From JAWXUK01 sp044432725 (GTDB lineage: Bacteria > Bacillota > Clostridia > Oscillospirales > Oscillospiraceae): a stretch of 64,000 bases of DNA. A program made the translations under genes and the position numbers. The stretch's first letter is position 1, and the number at the start of each line of letters is the position of its first letter. Below, piece after piece: positions 58,152 through 64,000 of this stretch. Below the pieces are notes generated by a model. It saw only the letters and a list, made by a program, of their open reading frames with translations. It ran no database searches and had not been told where the DNA came from. Location of the stretch: the NCBI GenBank assembly GCA_044432725.1, contig JAWXUL010000002.1, positions 1 through 64,000 of the forward strand, in the 5' to 3' direction.

Positions 58152-59747
58152 CTATCTCTCTAGCAAGGCGATGCCTTTATTTCGCTCTTCTACCCACTGG
58201 ATGGACCAAGAGGAAGCGAATAAAATCAGTTGTCTGCCACGATAATCCTCTACCAAAGCAGTGTCATTGGGGAGGATTAGGTCATCTTCTTTCAGTGCTG
58301 AGGCATTTTCTTCTGTTGCAATAAAACGAAGGAGCTGATAGGGCAGACCTTCTTTGTATATCTCTACGTTATACTCTCCACGGAGACGATATTCAAGAAC
58401 ATCAAACTGGAGGGTACCCACCACACCAACAATGACCTCTTCCATACCTGAATAGGGTGTTTTGAAGATTTGTATGCCGCCTTCTTGGGCGATTTGCTCC
58501 ATGCCTTTTAGAAATTGCTTTCTTTTCAAGGTATCCAAAGAGCGAACACGCATGAAATGCTCTGGGGCAAAGGTGGGGATGGGGTCAAATTCTACTTTTC
58601 GGCTAGGACTGCACAGGGTATCCCCAATGGCGAAAATCCCTGGGTCGAATACTCCTAGGATGTCCCCAGCATATGCCTCTTCCACAATTTCTCTTTCTGC
58701 TGCCATCATTTGTTGTGGTCTGGAAAGACGAATTTTTTTCTTCCCTTGTAAGTGATAAACCTCTTTGTCTGCATCAAAACGACCAGAAACCACTCGCATG
58801 AAGGCGATTCGGTCACGATGTGCCTTGTTCATATTGGCTTGGATTTTGAACACAAAGGCAGAGAACTCTTCTTCGGTGGCTTCTACCACTTCTTCCCCAG
58901 CTGTACGGGCCACAGGGGCAGTGGTCATTTCCAGAAAATCTTCCAGAAAAGGTTCGATGCCAAAGTTTGTTAAAGCAGAGCCAAAAAACACAGGGGAAAG
59001 TTTGCCAGTCCGGACTCGGTTTAAGTCAAAATCCGTGGCAGCGCCTTCTAATAGTTCGATTTCTTCTACCAGTTGATTTTTTCTAGCTTCCCCTACCAAA
59101 TCGGATAAATTCTCGTCATCCAGAGAGATTTTCGTGGCTGTAGCTGCTTTTGCATGGGTGTTGGAGGTGAAGTGAATTAGTTTTTCGTGGCTTCTGTCAT
59201 AAACCCCTTGAAATTCTTTTCCACAGCCCACAGGCCAGTTCACAGGATAGGTTTCAATGCCTAGTTCTTGTTCGATTTCTTCGCAAAGTTCAAAGGGGTC
59301 TCGTGCTTCTCGGTCCATTTTATTGATAAAAGTAAAGATAGGGAGACCACTCATTTGACAAACTTTAAACAGTTTTCTTGTTTGTGCTTCCACCCCTTTT
59401 GCCCCATCAATGACCATGACAGCAGAGTCTGCTGCCATCAGGGTACGATAGGTGTCTTCAGAGAAGTCCTGATGCCCTGGGGTGTCTAAAATATTGATGC
59501 AAAATCCTTCGTACTGGAACTGTAGCACGGAAGAGGTGACTGAAATCCCCCGTTGTTTTTCGATTTCCATCCAGTCAGAAGTGGCTGCTCGGGTGTTTTT
59601 CTTCCCTTTTACTTGCCCTGCTTGGGCGATTGCCCCTCCGTAAAGAAGGAATTTTTCTGTCAATGTGGTTTTCCCAGCATCAGGGTGAGAGATAATGGCG
59701 AAGGTACGTCGACGCTGTATTTCTTCTTGTAATTTAGACAAAATCAT
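58152..59747 (-). CDS. prfC: Peptide chain release factor 3
   Basis: A 531-residue translational GTPase that recycles RF1/RF2 after termination. G motifs: SHPDAGKTTLTE (P-loop), DTPGHQDFSEDTYR, NKMDREARDPFEL. Domains II and III follow. Full length. The ATG overlaps the stop of the SLH-domain gene by four bases (ATGA), with GAGGAGGA inside that gene's end. The arrangement suggests translational coupling with an extracellular protein gene, which is unusual. Confidence 0.97.
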   Translation of the reverse strand: MILSKLQEEIQRRRTFAIISHPDAGKTTLTEKFLLYGGAIAQAGQVKGKKNTRAATSDWMEIEKQRGISVTSSVLQFQYEGFCINILDTPGHQDFSEDTYRTLMAADSAVMVIDGAKGVEAQTRKLFKVCQMSGLPIFTFINKMDREARDPFELCEEIEQELGIETYPVNWPVGCGKEFQGVYDRSHEKLIHFTSNTHAKAATATKISLDDENLSDLVGEARKNQLVEEIELLEGAATDFDLNRVRTGKLSPVFFGSALTNFGIEPFLEDFLEMTTAPVARTAGEEVVEATEEEFSAFVFKIQANMNKAHRDRIAFMRVVSGRFDADKEVYHLQGKKKIRLSRPQQMMAAEREIVEEAYAGDILGVFDPGIFAIGDTLCSPSRKVEFDPIPTFAPEHFMRVRSLDTLKRKQFLKGMEQIAQEGGIQIFKTPYSGMEEVIVGVVGTLQFDVLEYRLRGEYNVEIYKEGLPYQLLRFIATEENASALKEDDLILPNDTALVEDYRGRQLILFASSWSIQWVEERNKGIALLER

Positions 59748-61264
59748 TCCTCCTCTGGTTCTACTGAAAACAGTGCTTCTATTTTACCTTGCACTTCTTC
59801 CAATCTTTTTTCCACTTCTGCAATTTCTTGCTGAAGTTCTTCACGTTCTTCTAAAATCACTGCCAGTGCTTTTCGATAATTTACAATTTGCGTTTGAGTG
59901 ACACGTTGTTGTGATTCCAGCTTTTTTTCTTCAAGAAGAGATGCCTCTTCCAGTGCATTTAATGCAAGTAATTCTTTTTGCAGTTCATTTTCTTCTGATT
60001 GATATACCAAAAGCTCTGCAAGCTCTTGCTCTGGAATCCCCTCGGTTTCTGCCTCTTGTCCCACTTGGATTTGAGCAAAATTTTTCATTAAAAAGGAAGC
60101 TTCTCCACGGTTGGCTTCTCCCTGAGGGTTTAACCTATTGTCTGTGTCTCCTGAGATAATCCCATTGGCAAGTCCCCAAGAAAACGCCTCTGCATAAATT
60201 TCCGAAATCATATCACCATCTGCGTAGGAGGAAAAATCTTCTGTATTTTTCAAGCTTTCTTGATAATAGGGGCTTTGTTCTGCAAAGCGATAAAGAAAAT
60301 ACAAAATTTCTTCTCTTGTGATATTGCTTTCTGGTCTGACCATGGTATCTTCTAACACACCAATGGAAGCAGCCCAAGAAACTGCTTTGTAATACCAATC
60401 CACTGGGTTCACATCTTCAAAAGCCCCCCCTGTAACAGCAGGTTTTCCCATAAAACCATACAAGCTTTGAAGGACCATCCCACGGTTGAGGGTTTCTCCC
60501 ACAGAGAAGGTATCTGGGGTAATTCCATTGAAAATCCCATGTTTCGCTACAAAATCCACTGCTTCAAATTGCCAATCAAAGGGGGTGACATCTGCAAAGA
60601 CATAAGCCCCTAATAGGTCACGGTGGGAAGAGCCGATGATATCTAAGGTAAAGTAATAGCTTGGGAGCAAGTCCAGTTGATTTTGAAGCAAATAGTTGCT
60701 GTCTGCCAAGGTGATACAAAGAATCAGGTCCCCACTTTGGCTGTATTCTTTCCCCTCTAGGGAGCTTGTGCCCTGACTGCTACGGTCCTTTTCAGCTTCT
60801 AGCCCCAAGTGAAAAAGGTCTGACACAGAAAAATTCACTGTATCTCCTTTGGCAAAGGAACTTGCCACCACCCCATAAGGATAAATCCGTCCTGTGGTTG
60901 CCAAGCTGTCCCACAGAGGAAAACCATCGCTGTCAGCAAGCCATTCGTACTTTCCATCACCATCAATATCTGTGAAGTATTGAAGATAAACCCAAATATT
61001 ATCTTGATCTGCCACCACTTGAATTTTTGCATCCGCAGAAAGATGGTTTACCATAGTGGTCACCCAAGTGTTTCCTGTTTTTGTAAAAGTGCCTGTGGCG
61101 CTGTCCAGTTGATAGGATTCCAAGGGGAGGCGTTGGCTGAGGGTTGCCTGTAAAGAATCTTGTGAAAATCGTACTTCACCCAAATGATCTTGACCTTGTA
61201 CTGTCAAGGGTACAAGGCTGAGACAGAGCGCTGTGCTAGCGAAAAAGCGAGAAAAGGATTTCAT
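59744..61264 (-). CDS. Secreted S-layer-homology (SLH) domain protein with C-terminal coiled coil
   Basis: 506 residues. Signal peptide MKSFSRFFASTALCLSLVPLTVQG, a beta-rich N-terminal domain (about 27-215) with a calcium-loop-like DIDGDG (99-104), three SLH repeats (about 222-272, 281-330, 343-398) with ITREE and NRGE cores, and a Glu-rich coiled coil (about 410-500). SLH repeats anchor proteins to pyruvylated wall polymer. Having the SLH part in the middle and a coiled coil at the end is less common. Start ATG 61264 after GTAGGA; the frame opens earlier but without signals. Confidence 0.85.
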   Translation of the reverse strand: MKSFSRFFASTALCLSLVPLTVQGQDHLGEVRFSQDSLQATLSQRLPLESYQLDSATGTFTKTGNTWVTTMVNHLSADAKIQVVADQDNIWVYLQYFTDIDGDGKYEWLADSDGFPLWDSLATTGRIYPYGVVASSFAKGDTVNFSVSDLFHLGLEAEKDRSSQGTSSLEGKEYSQSGDLILCITLADSNYLLQNQLDLLPSYYFTLDIIGSSHRDLLGAYVFADVTPFDWQFEAVDFVAKHGIFNGITPDTFSVGETLNRGMVLQSLYGFMGKPAVTGGAFEDVNPVDWYYKAVSWAASIGVLEDTMVRPESNITREEILYFLYRFAEQSPYYQESLKNTEDFSSYADGDMISEIYAEAFSWGLANGIISGDTDNRLNPQGEANRGEASFLMKNFAQIQVGQEAETEGIPEQELAELLVYQSEENELQKELLALNALEEASLLEEKKLESQQRVTQTQIVNYRKALAVILEEREELQQEIAEVEKRLEEVQGKIEALFSVEPEEE

Positions 61265-61308
61265 GAGAATCCTACCTTTCAAATCATAATAATTCAATGA
61301 TACCATAT

Positions 61309-61337
61309 AGTATACAATATTTTTCAATAAAATGCAA
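61309..61337 (-). promoter_or_regulatory. Sigma-A promoter of the SLH-prfC run
   Basis: On the minus strand TTGCAT (complement 61332-61337), 17 bases, TATACT (complement 61309-61314). Leader about 38 nt to the SLH ATG. Confidence 0.7.
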
Positions 61338-61370
61338 GTAAAAATTTTTCCTGTTCTCCTTCTTCGTCTC

Positions 61371-61432
61371 CCTTGAGAGGGGTGTTTTCCCTCTCAAGGA
61401 AACTTCTTTGTCAAAAAGTTGAAATTTTGACA
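61371..61432. repeat. Two adjacent hairpins in the divergent SLH/MacA-like gap
   Basis: CCTTGAGAGGG (61371-61381) pairs perfectly with CCCTCTCAAGG (61389-61399). Ten bases later TGTCAAAA (61409-61416) pairs with TTTTGACA (61425-61432). Neither has a following T-run; they lie upstream of both promoters. Candidate operators for an envelope-stress regulator. The rest of the 354-bp gap (61265-61618) has only AT-rich sequence and the two promoters. Confidence 0.5.
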
Positions 61433-61556
61433 TAATATTTCTTTATTTCTATAGAAATCACAGATTCTTATCATCTCATCTTACCAGAAAACGGAAAAAG
61501 TTTTTCTCAAATGATAGCAAATAAGAACGAATAAAAGGGATTTAATCATAATTTAA

Positions 61557-61585
61557 TTGTATTTCTGACATGATATCTATATAAT
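61557..61585 (+). promoter_or_regulatory. Sigma-A promoter of the MacA-like gene
   Basis: TTGTAT (61557-61562), 17 bases, TATAAT (61580-61585). Leader about 27 nt to the ATG at 61619. Confidence 0.7.
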
Positions 61586-61618
61586 AGGTATAGCACTTAG
61601 CTTGAAAGGAGAATCGCC

Positions 61619-63364
61619 ATGGCAAGCAATCATGAAACCCCAACAAAAGAAGCAACAAAATCCCAAGAGGTGAAAACTCTGGCAGAATCACCAGAGGTAA
61701 AGGAACTTGATTCACGTCCAAACAAAGAAAAATCCAGTCCTCCAGAGGCTCTCTATGCGCCCCCAAAGAAGAAAAGCAAATGGGTGAAATACGGCAAAGT
61801 GGTCGCTGTGATTGGGATTGTGGTGGGGGCTGGCGCTGTGTTTTTGTCTGGAAAGCTTCAGGAAGTGAATCAACAATTCCTGAGCCAAGCTTATCTTTCT
61901 GCCAATGCACAAATGCGAGATGTGACAGTGTCTGTTTCTTCCACAGGCACGGTTACCCCTGTGGATTCTTTTAATGTTACAACTCTTACCACTGGAGATA
62001 TTCTCTCTGCGCCCTTTGAAGAGGGAGATATAGTGGAAAAAGGGGAAATGCTTTATGTTTTTGACAGCTCCTCTGTGGAAAACTCTATTTTACAAGCACA
62101 GCTGACCTTAGAGCGTTCTCAACTTGCTTACGAGCAGACCTTGGAAACTCTTACACCCTATGCCACAGGTTCTGGGTATATTCAAAAAGTTTATGTGGAA
62201 GAGGGACAATCGGTCACCTCTGGCACTGTTCTAGTGGATATCTCTGACAACAGCAGACAAAAAATCGAAATACCCTTCCACACTTCCCAAGTCAGTCAAT
62301 TTACAGTGGGGCAAAGTGCCACGCTGACACTGGATCAAACCATGGAAGAACTAAAGGGTACCATCACTTATATCTCACCCCTAGATGAAGTAGGGGCAGG
62401 GAATGTGATTTTGCGACAAGTGGAAATCTCCTTGGCAAACCCTGGTGCTGTGACCACAGCAACCTCAGCCACTGCACGAGTGGAAACCTCTTCTGGCACT
62501 GTTTATGCGGCGGGTTCTGGCACCTTTGCTCAGAATTTGACCCACAGCATCCTTGCCACATCCTCAGGAGAAATCCACAATCTTTTTGTGAAGCAAGGGC
62601 AATATGTCAGCTATGGAGACAGCATTGCTGTGATTGGTGGCTCTGCTGCTGAAAACTCACTCGCTAATGCTTTAAATACCTTGGAATCCTCTCGCCTTTC
62701 TCTACTCAATACCCAAGATAGCTTAGATAACTATACTGTCACAGCACCTATTTCAGGAACAGTCATTGAAAAGAAGTTCAAAGAGGGGGATAAACTAGAC
62801 AGCACCTCTCTTTCTGCTGCTGGTGGTAACATGGCGATTATTTATGATATGTCAAAGCTCACCTTTGAAATGAGCATCCATGAACTGGACATCAATAAAA
62901 TAGACGTAGGACAACGGGTGGAAATCACAGCAGATGCTGTGGAAGGCGCAGAATTTACAGGTTATGTGGACAAAATCAATATCAATGGTTCCACAGCTGG
63001 TGGTATGACCACCTATCCAATTACTGTTGTGATCGATGATCCCGAGGGTTTAAAACCTGGAATGAACGTTTCTGCTGAAGTGATTATGGAAGCTGTGGGA
63101 GAGGTCCTCACTGTACCACTGGAAGCTGTTTCCCGTGGTAGCTCTGGCGCCACTGTCATCGTAGCCTTAGATGGGGCTTTGAACGAAGCTGGTCAGGTGC
63201 AAAATCTGGACTTGACCCAAGAAGTCTCTGTGGAGCTTGGCATCAACGACAGCAGTTACATTCAAATTATTTCTGGCATTACCGAAGATGATATCTTAAT
63301 TTGGGAAAACGATGTGGTGGATATGTTCACCAACATGATGATGGCTGGCCCAGGAGGGAGATAG
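61619..63364 (+). CDS. MacA/HlyD-type efflux adaptor protein
   Basis: 581 residues, longer than usual for this family. A polar cytosolic N-terminus (1-55), one membrane helix (about 59-78), a lipoyl-like barrel (about 100-190), a helical region, and beta-barrel and membrane-proximal domains (about 410-560). A second lipoyl-like stretch (SGEIHNLFVKQGQYVSYGDSI near 318-338, and TAPISGTVIEKKF near 378) is internal, suggesting an extended or partly duplicated hairpin arrangement. AAAGGAG precedes the ATG. It feeds an ABC transporter whose ATPase gene starts two bases after its stop; an FtsX-like permease probably follows beyond the window. Confidence 0.88.
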   Translation: MASNHETPTKEATKSQEVKTLAESPEVKELDSRPNKEKSSPPEALYAPPKKKSKWVKYGKVVAVIGIVVGAGAVFLSGKLQEVNQQFLSQAYLSANAQMRDVTVSVSSTGTVTPVDSFNVTTLTTGDILSAPFEEGDIVEKGEMLYVFDSSSVENSILQAQLTLERSQLAYEQTLETLTPYATGSGYIQKVYVEEGQSVTSGTVLVDISDNSRQKIEIPFHTSQVSQFTVGQSATLTLDQTMEELKGTITYISPLDEVGAGNVILRQVEISLANPGAVTTATSATARVETSSGTVYAAGSGTFAQNLTHSILATSSGEIHNLFVKQGQYVSYGDSIAVIGGSAAENSLANALNTLESSRLSLLNTQDSLDNYTVTAPISGTVIEKKFKEGDKLDSTSLSAAGGNMAIIYDMSKLTFEMSIHELDINKIDVGQRVEITADAVEGAEFTGYVDKININGSTAGGMTTYPITVVIDDPEGLKPGMNVSAEVIMEAVGEVLTVPLEAVSRGSSGATVIVALDGALNEAGQVQNLDLTQEVSVELGINDSSYIQIISGITEDDILIWENDVVDMFTNMMMAGPGGR

Positions 63365-63366
63365 CC

Positions 63367-64000
63367 ATGAAACATTTAATCGAACTTCGTGATGTATATA
63401 AGATATACCACGTGGGGGACACCACTGTCCGTGCCTTGGACGGGGTGAATATCACCATAGATTCGGGAGAATTTGTTGCCATCGTGGGGCAGTCTGGTTC
63501 TGGGAAGTCCACAGCGATGAATATCATTGGCTGTTTGGATGTGCCCACTTCTGGGAATTATTTTCTGGGTGGGACAGATGTTTCCACCATGGACGATGAC
63601 CAACAAGCAGGGATACGAAACAAAATGCTTGGCTTTATCTTTCAGCAATATAATCTTATTGCAAAACTAAATGTCCAAGAAAATGTAGAACTCCCCTTGC
63701 TCTATGCCGGAAAAACAGAAGCTCAACGAAGAAAGCTGGCAAAAGCCTCCCTAGAACGGGTGGGCTTAGGGGATAAGGCAAAAAATCGCCCCAATCAGTT
63801 ATCTGGTGGACAGCAACAACGGGTAAGCATCGCCCGTGCCTTAGCGGGCGATCCTTCTGTAATTTTGGCAGATGAACCCACAGGGGCTTTGGATTCTCGC
63901 ACAGGGCGAGAGGTTCTTGCCTTTTTGAAAGAACTGAACCGAGAAGGGAATACCGTTGTGCTGATCACCCATGACAATTCCATTGCACAAAAAGCAGATC
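63367..64000 (+). CDS. ABC transporter ATP-binding protein (MacB type), cut by the window end
   Basis: The first 211 residues are visible with no stop. Walker A GQSGSGKST (41-49), Q-loop FIFQQYNL, signature LSGGQQQRVSIARAL, Walker B VILADEPTGALDSRT and H-loop VLITHD are present, so nearly all of a MacB/LolD-type ATPase is here (these are about 225-240 residues). ATG 63367 is two bases after the adaptor stop, with GGGAGATAG upstream. Together with the adaptor it probably forms a tripartite-like export system for peptides or drugs; permease not in view. Confidence 0.9.
   Translation, partial: MKHLIELRDVYKIYHVGDTTVRALDGVNITIDSGEFVAIVGQSGSGKSTAMNIIGCLDVPTSGNYFLGGTDVSTMDDDQQAGIRNKMLGFIFQQYNLIAKLNVQENVELPLLYAGKTEAQRRKLAKASLERVGLGDKAKNRPNQLSGGQQQRVSIARALAGDPSVILADEPTGALDSRTGREVLAFLKELNREGNTVVLITHDNSIAQKAD

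Overview
This 64 kb window looks like chromosome from an endospore-forming Bacillota of class Clostridia, most likely an Oscillospiraceae-type gut anaerobe. The support is: a sporulation-specific spoVAC; Firmicutes gene neighbourhoods (asp23/gls24-fakA, dnaD-dnaI, greA-lysS, plsX-rnc); purine-rich Shine-Dalgarno sequences with many TTG and GTG starts; sigma-A promoters with 17 bp spacers; moderately low GC by eye; and a structured MITE-like repeat of a kind I associate with Oscillospiraceae. Genus and species cannot be fixed from the sequence. I saw no rRNA, tRNA, CRISPR array, phage or transposase gene. Most of the window is housekeeping, densely packed in co-directional runs.

Layout. 0-2.6 kb: start of a possible divergent gene, a DUF368/PopT-type undecaprenyl-phosphate transporter, a solitary spoVAC, and an unrecognised 228-aa protein. 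2.6-14.7 kb (+): behind a perfect consensus promoter, greA, lysS, ktrB, ktrA, a TrmH/SpoU methyltransferase, dprA, topA, trmFO, plsX and rnc. 14.7-18.9 kb (-): ABC ATPase, a large FtsX-like permease, and a two-gene split TSUP (TauE/SafE) transporter whose first ribosome-binding site lies inside a terminator. 19.0-19.6 kb (+): xpt. 19.7-37.9 kb (-): zapA, a U32/DUF3656 protein, a small membrane protein, dut, maf, mreC, mreD, a class B PBP and mfd; then, from a promoter at the mfd stop codon, asp23/gls24, fakA, mutS and mutL. This block combines cell-wall elongation, DNA repair and lipid metabolism.

38.0-42.2 kb (+): dnaD, dnaI-like loader and class III fructose-1,6-bisphosphatase. 42.4-44.0 kb (-): SpoVB/Wzx-like flippase. 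44.0-47.5 kb (+): rpsO, pnp (with a long leader hairpin) and an unknown membrane protein. 47.5-53.3 kb (-): M20 peptidase, a 177 bp MITE with a target-site duplication, an unknown polytopic membrane protein, and a YhaN/YhaO (SbcCD-like) pair. 53.7-57.1 kb (+): MoxR AAA+ ATPase, VWA protein and an intramembrane M50 metalloprotease. 57.2-61.3 kb (-): SGNH hydrolase, and an S-layer-homology protein whose stop codon overlaps the prfC start. 61.6-64.0 kb (+): MacA-like adaptor and the start of a MacB-type ATPase, cut by the window edge.

The most unusual content lies between 47 and 61 kb: the MoxR-VWA-M50 cassette, the YhaO homologue with several altered metallophosphoesterase residues plus a charged insert, the MITE, and the SLH-prfC overlap. 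Everything here is read by eye from the sequence; family names rest on motif recognition, not database searches.
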